Part shown: in pieces, positions 8,607-17,374 of the stretch
How positions within the stretch are numbered: the stretch's first letter is position 1
Layout: each line of letters begins with the position of its first letter
DNA from: an uncultured Eubacterium sp.
GTDB lineage: Bacteria; Bacillota; Clostridia; Lachnospirales; CAG-274
Direction: 5' to 3'
Assembly: GCA_900545305.1 (NCBI GenBank)
Contig: UQYD01000016.1
Span: 1 to 41,255 of the forward strand
Length of the DNA stretch: 41,255 bases
The notes under the pieces: generated by a model
Told to the model about the DNA's origin: nothing
What the model saw: the letters and a program-made list of their open reading frames with translations, nothing else
The model's database searches: none
Made by a program: the position numbers and the translations under genes

Positions 8607-10733
8607 TTAATGATTTTCAGTTGAAATAACCTGATTATTTAAGTAAACCTTGTAAGTTGTATCAGAATTAATTTTATCATTTACACTGAATGGGAAGTCA
8701 GAAACCTTATACTTGTCATTAAGTATAGTTCTTGTAGACCCGTTCTTAGACTCTGCTACAACCTTTACAGAATAAACATCACTGCCGTCAGTGTTATAAC
8801 TATTGTTATTAAAGTCCGGAGAAACAGAAACACTTACACTTCTTGTAGCAGCTGTTGGATTTTGTACCGGTTTAACAGTTTCGTTATTTTCTCTAACAGC
8901 CTGTCCCTGTGGAGCAGTTGTCTTTTCTTCCTTTGGTTCACTACTTGGAAGTGAAATAACCGGAGTTAATGTAGTAACTTCGTCCTGTGCTTCAGCAACA
9001 GATTTGTTAGGACCTTGACTTACAGTAAGTGTAAGAACAGTATCCTTTGTTGTAAGAGAATTTGCATCAATTCCCTGGTCCATAACCTGACCTTCCGGAA
9101 CTGTATCACTGTAGCCATCAATAAATTTACCAGTTAAGCCTATTTCCTTTAAAAGTTCCTCAGCTTCTTCCTTTGTCTTTCCATAAAAATCTGGAACTTT
9201 GACTTCTTCATCTACGCCACCACTGCTGACTTTAATCTTAATTTCTGACTTAGGTGCTACCTTTTCGCCTTCTTTAATATCCTGTTCAACTACTGTACCT
9301 GCAAGTTCATCACTTGTAACGTACTCAACAACAAGAACTAAATTATTAGCTTCGGCAATTTCTTCAGCCTTGGACTTCATATATCCTTCAAATTTAGGAA
9401 CAGTTACTGAATTACTACCACTGCTTACATAAAGTGTAACAGTTTCATTTTCTTTTATTCTTTCGCCCTTCTTAACACTTTGGTCAGCAACTACACCCTC
9501 ATCAACATTTTCTTTATAAATTTCCTTTGTTTCAATAGTAATGTGTTTTCTGACTGCCAAAGCCTCTGCCTTTTCACTTGTCATACCAACAAAGTTTGGT
9601 ACTTTTATAGTTCCGGCATAAAGGGTATTGTTTATCATTCTACTTCCCATTGTGATACCGAGGATAAGTACAATACCTGTTATAATTGCAGCAAGTATAA
9701 CCTTCTTTTCCTTTTTCTTATAATCGGCATCTTCCTGTGAAAGTTCCTGTTTCTTATTATTTTTGTTAGAATTATTGTTTTTATTCTTTTTGTTGTTATT
9801 TTCAGTATGTTTCTGGCTATTTCTTATTGTATCTACATCGTCTTTTGTCATTATAACTGTTTCATCAGTATAGACATTTTCTTTTTCCTTCTTTGACATA
9901 TGAATTTCTGCCAAAACATATTTTAAATCCTTAACAAGTTCAGCAATAGTCTGGTATCTGTTTTTAGGCTCTTTACAAGTAGCCTTCTTAATAACCGACA
10001 CAAGTTTATCTGATACATTAGGATTAATAGCCTTAATATCCGGTATTGGTTCTTTCAAATGTTTCATAGCAAGGGCTACGGCTGTTTCTCCTGTAAAAGG
10101 AAGTTGACCGGTAACCATTTCAAAAAGCACAATACCAAGAGAGTAAATATCACTTCTGGTATCTACATTTTCACCCTTTGCCTGTTCAGGAGAAAAATAG
10201 TGAACAGAACCCATAAAATCAATAGGGCTTGTCTTTGAAGTTGTAGCCTTTGCAATACCAAAGTCTGTAACCTTTATTGTACCTATATTTCCACTTTTTG
10301 TAATAAGAATATTTTCAGGCTTAATATCTCTGTGAACAATGCCATTTTTATGAGCATGTTCCAAAGCCGCACCAATCTGAAGACCAATTCCAACAGCCTC
10401 CTCATCAGTAAAAGGAGCTTTTGAAGATATAAGTTCCTTTAACGTGAAACCATCTATATATTCCATAACAATGTAGTGAATATTTCCGTCATTTCCTACG
10501 TCATACACATTAACAATATTGCTGTTGGATAAACGAGCTGCTGCTCTTGCCTCTGTGCTAAATCTCTTTATAAATTCCTCATCATTTATATAGTCTTCCT
10601 TTAAAACCTTAAAGGTAACTTCTCTGTCCAGTTTTTCGTCTATAGCTCTGTAAACTATAGCCATACCACCGACACCAATCTGCTCTTGTATTCTATATCT
10701 ATTATTTATTAGCATATTCTTTTCAAGCACCAC
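8607..10733 (-). CDS. prkC: PASTA-domain Ser/Thr protein kinase (PrkC/Stk1 type)
   Basis: This membrane-bound Hanks-type kinase senses muropeptides or lipid II through extracellular PASTA repeats and controls growth and division. The start is GTG at 10733, seven bases after GGAGGTG. In 708 residues: kinase domain at about 13-275 with IGVGGMAIVYRA, Lys42, HRDIKPEN (Asp136) and DFGIAK (Asp157); a Lys/Asn-rich linker (about 300-340); one membrane helix (about 346-366); three PASTA repeats (VPNFVGMT, VPKFEGYM, VPDFYGKT); a Thr/Pro-rich stretch; and a C-terminal beta-rich tail of about 70 residues that is not a PASTA repeat. It follows its likely phosphatase by 13 bases. Confidence 0.96.
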   Translation of the reverse strand: MVLEKNMLINNRYRIQEQIGVGGMAIVYRAIDEKLDREVTFKVLKEDYINDEEFIKRFSTEARAAARLSNSNIVNVYDVGNDGNIHYIVMEYIDGFTLKELISSKAPFTDEEAVGIGLQIGAALEHAHKNGIVHRDIKPENILITKSGNIGTIKVTDFGIAKATTSKTSPIDFMGSVHYFSPEQAKGENVDTRSDIYSLGIVLFEMVTGQLPFTGETAVALAMKHLKEPIPDIKAINPNVSDKLVSVIKKATCKEPKNRYQTIAELVKDLKYVLAEIHMSKKEKENVYTDETVIMTKDDVDTIRNSQKHTENNNKKNKNNNSNKNNKKQELSQEDADYKKKEKKVILAAIITGIVLILGITMGSRMINNTLYAGTIKVPNFVGMTSEKAEALAVRKHITIETKEIYKENVDEGVVADQSVKKGERIKENETVTLYVSSGSNSVTVPKFEGYMKSKAEEIAEANNLVLVVEYVTSDELAGTVVEQDIKEGEKVAPKSEIKIKVSSGGVDEEVKVPDFYGKTKEEAEELLKEIGLTGKFIDGYSDTVPEGQVMDQGIDANSLTTKDTVLTLTVSQGPNKSVAEAQDEVTTLTPVISLPSSEPKEEKTTAPQGQAVRENNETVKPVQNPTAATRSVSVSVSPDFNNNSYNTDGSDVYSVKVVAESKNGSTRTILNDKYKVSDFPFSVNDKINSDTTYKVYLNNQVISTENH

Positions 10734-10746
10734 AACAAATCACCTC

Positions 10747-11475
10747 CTATAAACCTATGATAATAACTGATATGTTATCAGCTCCACCGTTATCATTAGC
10801 CTCTGATATTAAAGCATCTACCTTTTCTTCATCACTAATATTCATATCTAAAATCTGCTTAATGCCACTTTTGGCAACCATATTAGAAAGCCCGTCACTG
10901 CACATAAGTATACTATCTCCTTCTTTTATAGGAGTAATAATACCGTCAATATTAACAGAACAGTCTGTGCCTACTGCTCTTGTAATAACATTTCTTCTGC
11001 AATCTGTTTCGGCTTCTTCTTCTGTCATTCTGCCGGCTCTAACCATTTCAGCTACTAATGAATGGTCATTTGTAATCTGATTAAGTTCGCCATCTCTATA
11101 AAGATATAATCTCGAATCACCTACATGAGCAATATACGCAGATTTATTATCTATACAGCAAGCAATAAATGTAGAACCCATATTTGAATATTCTTCGTGT
11201 TCCTGACTTAATTTATGAACCAGCTCATTAGCATAGCTTACAGCACTAATCATAACGTCAAGAACTTCTTCATTCTCATTTTCAGGCTTTTTAACAAACT
11301 CTGTAAAACCCTCTATTGCTGACGCACTAGCAACATTCCCAGCTTTATGTCCTCCCATACCGTCAGCAACAACAAAGACATTTGGCAAGACACCTATAGC
11401 CTCATTAGAAACCAGAATTGAATCTTCATTTCTCGGTCTTAACATACCAACATTGCTTTTTCCTACGCCTACCAT
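10747..11475 (-). CDS. stp: PP2C-family Ser/Thr phosphatase (PrpC/Stp type)
   Basis: This metal-dependent phosphatase reverses phosphorylation by the neighbouring PASTA kinase. The start is the ATG at 11475 (MVGVGKSNVGM), five bases after AGAGGTG; the frame further upstream lies inside rlmN. In 242 residues the PPM motifs are clear: RPRNEDS, VFVVADGMGGHKAGNVAS, VGDSRLYLY, NDHSLVAEMVRAGRM, LCSDGLSNMV and GGADNISVI, including the metal-binding aspartates. Its stop codon overlaps the kinase ribosome binding site, so the pair is coupled. Confidence 0.95.
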   Translation of the reverse strand: MVGVGKSNVGMLRPRNEDSILVSNEAIGVLPNVFVVADGMGGHKAGNVASASAIEGFTEFVKKPENENEEVLDVMISAVSYANELVHKLSQEHEEYSNMGSTFIACCIDNKSAYIAHVGDSRLYLYRDGELNQITNDHSLVAEMVRAGRMTEEEAETDCRRNVITRAVGTDCSVNIDGIITPIKEGDSILMCSDGLSNMVAKSGIKQILDMNISDEEKVDALISEANDNGGADNISVIIIGL

Positions 11476-11477
11476 AA

Positions 11478-12518
11478 CTACACCTCTTTGTTTTTGTATC
11501 TTTTTCTCAACTGCCCACAAGCGGCATTTATACTACTACCCAGTTTACGCCTTATTGTAGTTTCAATTCCACCACTTTGCAACACTTCTGCAAACTCTTT
11601 AATAGTTTTTTCAGAACTTCTTAAGTAATCATTTTCTTTTACATCATTTACAGGTATAAGATTAACGTGACACATTATACCCTTTAATCTGCTTGCAAGC
11701 TCTGCTGCATTATCCGTAGAATCATTTACTCCGTTTATAAGAGCATATTCAAATGTAACACGTCTTTTAGTTTTGTTAGCATAATCCTTAGCAGCCTTTA
11801 TAACCTTGTCTATAGAATAACTTCTGGCAACAGGCATTGTTCTCTGTCTTATTTCATCGTTAGGTGCGTGAAGTGAAATAGCAAGGGTAATCTGCAAATG
11901 CTTTTCTGCTAAATCATAAATCTTATCAACAAGTCCACAAGTTGATACTGTAATATGTCTGTGGCTTAATTCAGCACCATTTTTGTCATTTATAATCGTA
12001 AGGAAATCCATTACATTATCAAAATTATCAAGAGGTTCACCACTACCCATTAATACAACATTTGAAACTCTTTCACCGGTGTCCCTCTGTATTTCATAAA
12101 TCTGCTCTGCCATTTCGCCGGCTAAAAGGTTTCTTTCCAATCCATCTACTGTAGATGCACAGAAAGTACAACCCATTCTACAGCCTACCTGAGTTGAAAT
12201 ACATACAGCATTACCATAGGAATATCTCATCAATACAGACTCTATAACCATAGAATTTCCTACATCGAAAAGATATTTTACTGTATTATCTTCGTGGGCA
12301 ACAAGTTTTTCAACTATTTCAATATTTCTTAGTTCAAAATTTTCCTTTAATTTTTCTCTAAGAGCCTTTGAAATATTTGTCATACTGTCTATATCTCTTA
12401 CCTGTCTTGAATGTAGCCAGCTAAAAATCTGTTTTGCTCTAAAAGACTTTTCGCCCATATTCTCTAATTCAATTTGTAATTGTTCTAAAGTCAATGACCT
12501 TAAATCTTTCTTATCCAT
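11478..12518 (-). CDS. rlmN: Dual-specificity 23S rRNA/tRNA A2503/A37 methyltransferase RlmN
   Basis: RlmN is a radical-SAM enzyme that methylates C2 of A2503 in 23S rRNA and A37 in some tRNAs. The 346-residue protein has the cluster motif CRMGCTFCAS (C-x3-C-x2-C), MGSGEPLDN and ISLHAPNDEIRQRTMP. The C-terminal IRRKLGSSINAACGQL carries a Cys of the kind that forms the methyl-Cys/resolving pair. It starts directly after the rsmB stop, and its AGGAG lies inside the rsmB end, indicating tight coupling. The phosphatase gene begins two bases after its stop. Confidence 0.97.
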   Translation of the reverse strand: MDKKDLRSLTLEQLQIELENMGEKSFRAKQIFSWLHSRQVRDIDSMTNISKALREKLKENFELRNIEIVEKLVAHEDNTVKYLFDVGNSMVIESVLMRYSYGNAVCISTQVGCRMGCTFCASTVDGLERNLLAGEMAEQIYEIQRDTGERVSNVVLMGSGEPLDNFDNVMDFLTIINDKNGAELSHRHITVSTCGLVDKIYDLAEKHLQITLAISLHAPNDEIRQRTMPVARSYSIDKVIKAAKDYANKTKRRVTFEYALINGVNDSTDNAAELASRLKGIMCHVNLIPVNDVKENDYLRSSEKTIKEFAEVLQSGGIETTIRRKLGSSINAACGQLRKRYKNKEV

Positions 12519-13853
12519 TTATTTTCTCCTAAATTTTGAAATAAAGAAACCATCTGTGCCATAATCACTAGGCAAAATTTCTATATAACCTTTTTTCGCT
12601 GTTTCGTATTTAACTTTTTCTGGTAAAAGCTCTGAAAAATCTACAGGTTCAAAATCAAAGTTATCCACAAACCAACGTACATTTTCAACATTTTCCTTTT
12701 CTGAAACAGTACAAGTTGAATAAACCAATATACCGTCTTTTTTAACTTTCTTTGATGCCACAGCTAATATTTTTCTCTGTAAAGAAGCAAGCTCCTCTAC
12801 ATCAGCCATAGTCTTGTTGTTTTTAATATCAGGCTTTTTTCTTACAAGTCCAAGACCTGAACAAGGTGCATCAACAAGTACAAAATCTGCCTTTATATCT
12901 TCATTATCTTCTGAAGCATCTTTAACCTGAACTTCCACATTAGTAAGCCCTAATCTGTCAGCACCTTCTTTTATAAGTTCTGCTTTATGCTCATAAATAT
13001 CTCTTGATATAACTTTGCCGGTATTTTTCATAATTTCGGCAGTTGCAAAACTTTTGCCACCTGGGGCAGAACAAACATCAATAACTACAGAATTTTCACT
13101 TGGATTTAATATCCTTGTAGCAAGCATAGAACTTTCGTCCATAATGTGGAAAAGACCTTTTTTGTAGCTTTCCAATTCTCCAATATTGCTTGTCTTTCTT
13201 ACATAAAGACTGTTTGGTAAAAGTGTATCCATATCAATTTCAACACCTTCATTTTTCAAAGTATCGGCAAGTTCTTCCTTTGTATTTTTTAAAGTATTTA
13301 CACAAAGACTGATTGACGGTGCTTTATTGTTGGCAATACATATTTTATTAACTGTTTCAAAATCATAAGATTTAAGCCAGTATTCAATTATCCATTCAGG
13401 ACATGAATAAACAACACTAAGGTATTTCACCGGCTCTTTATCCTTATTTGGATATGAAATGTTATCAATATTTCTTGCAACATTTCTCAATATACCATTT
13501 ACAAATCCACTTAATGATGCAAACTTATGCTTTTTAGCTAATTTAACAGCCTCATTACAAACAGCACTTTGAGGAATTTTATCCATAAAAATAAGCTGAT
13601 ATATACCCATTCTAATATTAGTACGAATAAAAGGCTTCATTTTTTTTACAGGTGTTTTAGAAAACTGATTTACAATATAATCAATTCTAATTAAATTTCT
13701 TAAAGTACCGTTTACAATTTCTGTAACGAAAGCCTTTTGTACATTTGTCATTTCCGGATGAGCATTAAGAGCTTTTCTTAAAGCTATATTGTTGTAACCA
13801 CCGTCTTTAAAAACGTCCATTAAAATATAGAGAGCAATTTCTCTTTCGTTCAT
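12519..13853 (-). CDS. rsmB: 16S rRNA (cytosine-967-C5) methyltransferase RsmB
   Basis: RsmB makes m5C967 in 16S rRNA using SAM. It has 444 residues: an N-terminal NusB-like RNA-binding domain at about 1-135 and a C-terminal Rossmann methyltransferase with VIDVCSAPGGKS (SAM loop), ADFVLVDAPCSGLG (PC motif) and LVYSTCTVSEKENVENV (catalytic Cys). AGGAGAAAATT precedes the ATG. It is the first gene of the rsmB-rlmN-stp-prkC run, a conserved Firmicute order. Confidence 0.96.
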   Translation of the reverse strand: MNEREIALYILMDVFKDGGYNNIALRKALNAHPEMTNVQKAFVTEIVNGTLRNLIRIDYIVNQFSKTPVKKMKPFIRTNIRMGIYQLIFMDKIPQSAVCNEAVKLAKKHKFASLSGFVNGILRNVARNIDNISYPNKDKEPVKYLSVVYSCPEWIIEYWLKSYDFETVNKICIANNKAPSISLCVNTLKNTKEELADTLKNEGVEIDMDTLLPNSLYVRKTSNIGELESYKKGLFHIMDESSMLATRILNPSENSVVIDVCSAPGGKSFATAEIMKNTGKVISRDIYEHKAELIKEGADRLGLTNVEVQVKDASEDNEDIKADFVLVDAPCSGLGLVRKKPDIKNNKTMADVEELASLQRKILAVASKKVKKDGILVYSTCTVSEKENVENVRWFVDNFDFEPVDFSELLPEKVKYETAKKGYIEILPSDYGTDGFFISKFRRK

Positions 13854-13959
13854 AATTTTCTCCTAAAAATCAAAACTATCTAGTTACCACTAGATTTACA
13901 AATACTATAATTTACTTGTGTTATCAAAAATCCAATTAAACTCCCACACAAATAACTTC

Positions 13960-13988
13960 TTGAAAATCAAAACATTCTAATATATAAT
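13960..13988 (+). promoter_or_regulatory. Promoter of plsC
   Basis: TTGAAA (13960-13965), a 17-base spacer and TATAAT (13983-13988) lie 57 bases before the plsC ATG in the divergent gap with rsmB. I could not pick a convincing promoter for the rsmB operon in the same gap. Confidence 0.8.
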
Positions 13989-14045
13989 ATAACACATATA
14001 AAGACTTAAAAAAAGTGTTTTTTCAAATATTAGGAGGTATTTTTT

Positions 14046-14777
14046 ATGTTTCGTTCCCTCTTTTGGTACACAAGAGCTGCTGCTTCTCTTTTTTCTTCCA
14101 GAAAACCTCTGAAAAAAGCAGAACAGTTTCTTTTAACTGATAATAGAACAGAAGGCGACCCGTTTTCTGCAAAATACGTTAAAGAATGGGCAAAAGATAG
14201 AGTTGCAGATTCCGGTTCTACAATAAATATTAAAGGTCTTGAGAACATTCCTGACCAAAACGGTATACTCTTTATGAGTAATCACCAAAGTAATTTTGAC
14301 ATTCTCTTGCTTTTAGCCGAACTTCCTGTTCAGCACGGCTTTGTGGCAAAGGTAGAACTTGACCATATTCCTTTCTTTTCAAGATGGATGAGATGTATAC
14401 ATTGTCTTTTTATGGATAGAAATGATATGAAACAGTCTGCTCAAACAATAATAGATGGTATTAAACAGCTTAAAGCCGGTATTAATATGGTAATCTTCCC
14501 TGAAGGTACAAGAAGTAAGGGTGCTCCTGTAGGGGAATTTAAGGCTGGTAGCTTTAAACTTGCAACAAAGTCAAAAGCCCCTATTGTCCCGGTCACTATT
14601 GACGGTACTTATAAGGTAATGGAAGGCAACAAAAACAAAATTAAGCCTGCCGAAATTAACCTTACTATTCACGAACCAATATATACAGATAAGTTGACAA
14701 AAGAAGAAATTGCAGAACTTCCTGAAAAGGTCAGAAGCATTATTGTAGCTGATTTACCGGAAGATATGCGAGGATAA
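14046..14777 (+). CDS. plsC: 1-acyl-sn-glycerol-3-phosphate acyltransferase (PlsC type)
   Basis: This membrane-associated enzyme acylates lysophosphatidic acid to phosphatidic acid in phospholipid synthesis. The 243-residue protein carries the acyltransferase motif NHQSNFD (His80-x4-Asp85), MDRNDMKQS, the FPEGTRSKG glycerophosphate-binding motif and IVPVTIDGTY. AGGAGG lies eight bases before the ATG. The gene stands alone between its own promoter and a bidirectional terminator. The lysophospholipid specificity cannot be read from the sequence. Confidence 0.92.
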   Translation: MFRSLFWYTRAAASLFSSRKPLKKAEQFLLTDNRTEGDPFSAKYVKEWAKDRVADSGSTINIKGLENIPDQNGILFMSNHQSNFDILLLLAELPVQHGFVAKVELDHIPFFSRWMRCIHCLFMDRNDMKQSAQTIIDGIKQLKAGINMVIFPEGTRSKGAPVGEFKAGSFKLATKSKAPIVPVTIDGTYKVMEGNKNKIKPAEINLTIHEPIYTDKLTKEEIAELPEKVRSIIVADLPEDMRG

Positions 14778-14818
14778 AAAAATGTGGCAAAAACTTTAAA
14801 GTTTTTGCCACATTTTTT
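14777..14818. terminator. Bidirectional terminator between plsC and the FadR-type gene
   Basis: A nearly perfect palindrome with the core AATGTGGCAAAAACTT is flanked by A- and T-runs, so it works on both strands for the two convergent genes. Confidence 0.92.
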
Positions 14819-15499
14819 CTATTTATTTATTACTTTTCTGTTGTATACCAAATGCAAATACATTGCATCGTGAGCCTTTATGGCATCGTGATTTTTAATA
14901 GCATTTGCTATTTCCCTATGAGTTTCTATAGTTTCATTCTTCAAGGTTCTGTTTGTAACCTGCACAAACAAAGGTATTGAACTATTTATAATAGGCACAA
15001 TTCTAGGCACAACCAAATTTTTACTGCTTAATGCTATAGTATTGTGAAATTCAATATCAGCCTGTGTATGGTCCTCTCCACTTATAAACAATCTCTCAAC
15101 TTCATCACACAAACCTTCTATTTTTGAAATATCTTCATCAGTAGCATTTATTGCTGCCATTTGTGCTATATAAGGCTCAATTAAAAATCTTATTTCCAAA
15201 AGGTCACGAACAAGTTTTTCCTTATCATTTATAAAAGTAAAGCCCAAAGGGTCATCTACTACTCCTGGTTTACTGGCTATATAAGTACCGGAGCCTTGTT
15301 TAATAGTTACAATATTTCTTGAGGCAAGAAGTTTCATAGCCTCTCTTAGTGAACTTCTTCCCGCTCCCATTTCCTTTGCCAGAAAAGCTTCATTGGGAAG
15401 TTTATCCCCTGGTTTCATTTCTTTTTCTAATATATATGACACAATATCATCAGATACTTTTTCCGGTAAACTTTTTTCAGTATTTTCCAAATTCATCAT
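14819..15499 (-). CDS. FadR/GntR-family transcriptional regulator (FCD domain)
   Basis: The 226-residue protein has an N-terminal winged helix (about 8-75; GDKLPNEAFLAKEMGAGRSSLREAMKLLASRNIVTIKQGSGTYI) and an all-helical FCD ligand domain (about 90-220), including the D-x3-H pattern DIEFHNTIA and late His residues (HREIANAI, HLVYNRKV) that usually bind a metal and an organic acid. AGAGGTGA lies seven bases before the first of two ATGs. It is divergent from the permease/dehydratase operon, so it is probably that operon's repressor, with a sugar acid as effector. I could not define its operator with confidence. Confidence 0.9.
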   Translation of the reverse strand: MMNLENTEKSLPEKVSDDIVSYILEKEMKPGDKLPNEAFLAKEMGAGRSSLREAMKLLASRNIVTIKQGSGTYIASKPGVVDDPLGFTFINDKEKLVRDLLEIRFLIEPYIAQMAAINATDEDISKIEGLCDEVERLFISGEDHTQADIEFHNTIALSSKNLVVPRIVPIINSSIPLFVQVTNRTLKNETIETHREIANAIKNHDAIKAHDAMYLHLVYNRKVINK

Positions 15500-15611
15500 A
15501 CCAATTTCACCTCTATTTCCATATTCAAATAATTATATAATTTTCAAAAATACAATGTCAATAGGTAAAATTGCTTAAAAACTTGCCTTTTTATTCAGTA
15601 AATATTACAAA

Positions 15612-15640
15612 TTGACAAATAGAATAAAATGATTTATATT
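15612..15640 (+). promoter_or_regulatory. Promoter of the sugar-acid operon
   Basis: TTGACA (15612-15617), a 17-base spacer and TATATT (15635-15640). Transcription would start near 15647, about 47 bases before the leader ORF. Confidence 0.8.
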
Positions 15641-15693
15641 AAATACATCAGATGACTTGAAACAATTTTACATCAAAAAGGAGGTTTTTCACT

Positions 15694-15753
15694 ATGAAAA
15701 TAATTAAAAATAGTAAAATTGGTATGATGACTTTAGGAGGTGAAGTTGTATGA
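15694..15753 (+). CDS. 19-codon leader ORF coupled to the permease gene
   Basis: The ORF MKIIKNSKIGMMTLGGEVV has a strong AAGGAGG seven to eight bases before its ATG. Its TGA overlaps the permease ATG in ATGA, and the permease's own AGGAGGTGA lies inside this ORF. The arrangement favours translational coupling: ribosomes finishing the leader restart on the permease. The peptide has no recognisable function and may matter only for translation. It could be a chance ORF, but two good binding sites and the exact stop-start overlap argue against that. Confidence 0.55.
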   Translation: MKIIKNSKIGMMTLGGEVV

Positions 15754-17111
15754 CAGATGTTGTATTTACTGCTGACCCTACTCGACTTATTATTTCAGCC
15801 GGTGTGGGAATTGTACTTTTGTTATTCCTCATTATTAAATTTAAACTCCACCCAGTTATTTCAATGATGATTTCAGCTATAGTAATTGGTATCGGTGCCG
15901 GTATGCCACTTAACTTAATTGCTGAAACTGTTCAAAAAGGTGTAGGTAAAACATTACAAGGTATTGCACTTCTCATAGGTTTAGGCTCTATGTTTGGTGG
16001 AATTTTAGAAGTAAGTGGTGGTGCTCAAAAAATGGCACAAACACTTATTTCAAAATTCGGTCAGAAAAAAGCAAGCCTAGCTTTAGGACTTACAGGACTT
16101 GTAATTGGTACAACAGTTTTCTTTGAAGCCGGTGTTGTAATACTTATTCCCCTTGCATTTAATGTAGCAAAACAGACAAAGAAATCTACTCTCTGTTATG
16201 CCATTCCTTTACTTGCAGGTCTTGCCTCTGGTTACGCCTTTGTTCCACCGTCAGCCGGTTCAGTATTAGTAGCAAATGCTCTCGGCGTAAATTTAGGTGT
16301 AATGATTGCCATAGGTATTCCAATCGCCTTAGTTTCAACAATAGTTGCTGGTGTTGTATGGGGCAACTTAATAGGAAATAAGATTTTTGCAAAGCTTCCT
16401 GCCAATGTAGAAGAAATTGCCGACAAAGAAGAAAGTAAAAATCTTCCTTCCTTTGGAGTTGTAGCAACAATTATACTTATTCCTCTTGTACTTATACTTT
16501 TAAGCACAGCATCAGACTATATCCCAATGGCTGAAGGTATTAAATCAGTGTTAGGTTTCTTAGGTGAACCTTTTGTAGCTCTTACAATAGCCACTTTAGT
16601 AGCTATGTACTTCCTCGGCACAAAACAAGGCTATGACAAAGGTCAGCTCAAAAAAATACTTGACCATTCCCTTCGCCCTGTAGGTATGATACTTCTTGTA
16701 ATTGCCAGTGGTGGTGTAATCCGTTGGATGTTACAGGACTCAGGTCTTGGTAATATTATTGGACCTGCTCTTGAACAGTCTGGAATGCCACTTATTATAG
16801 TAGCTTTCCTCATTGCCTTTCTTGTTCGTGCCTCAGTTGGTAGCTCTATTGTAGCTATGACAATGGCATCAGGTATTATGGCAACTATGCCAGCTACTGC
16901 TGATTGTTCAATGCTCTATAAAGCAGCAATGTGCTGTGCAATATGTGGTGGTGCTACAGCTTTAAGCCATGTAAACGATGCCGGTTTCTGGCTTGTAGGA
17001 ACTTTCCTTGAAATAGATGAAAAAACAACTTTAAAATCTTGGACCGTAATGGAAACTTTAATCGGTATTACAGGACTTGTACTTGCCCTTATAATTTCAA
17101 TATTTGCATAG
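15750..17111 (+). CDS. gntP: GntP-family gluconate/sugar-acid permease
   Basis: GntP-family proteins import gluconate or related acids with protons. The 453-residue protein is hydrophobic throughout, with about 12-14 membrane helices. Typical stretches are KLHPVISMMISAIVIGIGAGMP, GLGSMFGGILEVSGGAQKMA, GTTVFFEAGVVILIPLA and RASVGSSIVAMTMASGIM. AGGAGGTGA precedes the ATG, within the leader ORF. The next two genes follow at short distances (13 and 17 bases). With a FadR-type regulator and an IlvD/Edd dehydratase beside it, an aldonate such as gluconate is the likely substrate; lactate or glycerate transport is less likely. Confidence 0.9.
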   Translation: MTDVVFTADPTRLIISAGVGIVLLLFLIIKFKLHPVISMMISAIVIGIGAGMPLNLIAETVQKGVGKTLQGIALLIGLGSMFGGILEVSGGAQKMAQTLISKFGQKKASLALGLTGLVIGTTVFFEAGVVILIPLAFNVAKQTKKSTLCYAIPLLAGLASGYAFVPPSAGSVLVANALGVNLGVMIAIGIPIALVSTIVAGVVWGNLIGNKIFAKLPANVEEIADKEESKNLPSFGVVATIILIPLVLILLSTASDYIPMAEGIKSVLGFLGEPFVALTIATLVAMYFLGTKQGYDKGQLKKILDHSLRPVGMILLVIASGGVIRWMLQDSGLGNIIGPALEQSGMPLIIVAFLIAFLVRASVGSSIVAMTMASGIMATMPATADCSMLYKAAMCCAICGGATALSHVNDAGFWLVGTFLEIDEKTTLKSWTVMETLIGITGLVLALIISIFA

Positions 17112-17124
17112 GAGGAAATATATA

Positions 17125-17358
17125 ATGACAAAGTTACCAGTAAAACTAAATTCAATGCAGGACGCAAAATATCTTGTTCAAATTGCAGAATCCTGTCCCT
17201 ACGATGTTGAACTTATATGTGGCAGATATATTGTAGATGCGAAATCAATGCTTGGTGTATTTAGTTTGCCACAGTTTGACAATGTAGAACTTGTTCTTCA
17301 TAGCGAAGAAGTAGAAAATGTAAAAATACAACTTTCAAAATTTAACTTATTAAAATAA
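17125..17358 (+). CDS. HPr-like protein, Crh type (Gln in place of active His, Ser kept)
   Basis: The 77-residue protein starts MTKLPVKLNSMQDAK, five or more bases after GGAGGAAAT. It follows the HPr fold. Where HPr has T-G-L-H-A-R it reads N-S-M-Q-D-A, so the phosphorylatable His is Gln12. The regulatory serine region VDAKSMLGVFSL matches HPr's VNLKSIMGVMSL, with Ser41 at the Ser46 position. In Bacillus, Crh has the same His-to-Gln change and keeps Ser46; when phosphorylated by HPr kinase it acts as a CcpA co-effector but carries no sugar phosphate. By analogy this is a regulatory HPr, not a PTS carrier. Its place between permease and dehydratase is unusual. Confidence 0.8.
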   Translation: MTKLPVKLNSMQDAKYLVQIAESCPYDVELICGRYIVDAKSMLGVFSLPQFDNVELVLHSEEVENVKIQLSKFNLLK

Positions 17359-17374
17359 AAAGGAGAAATGAATT

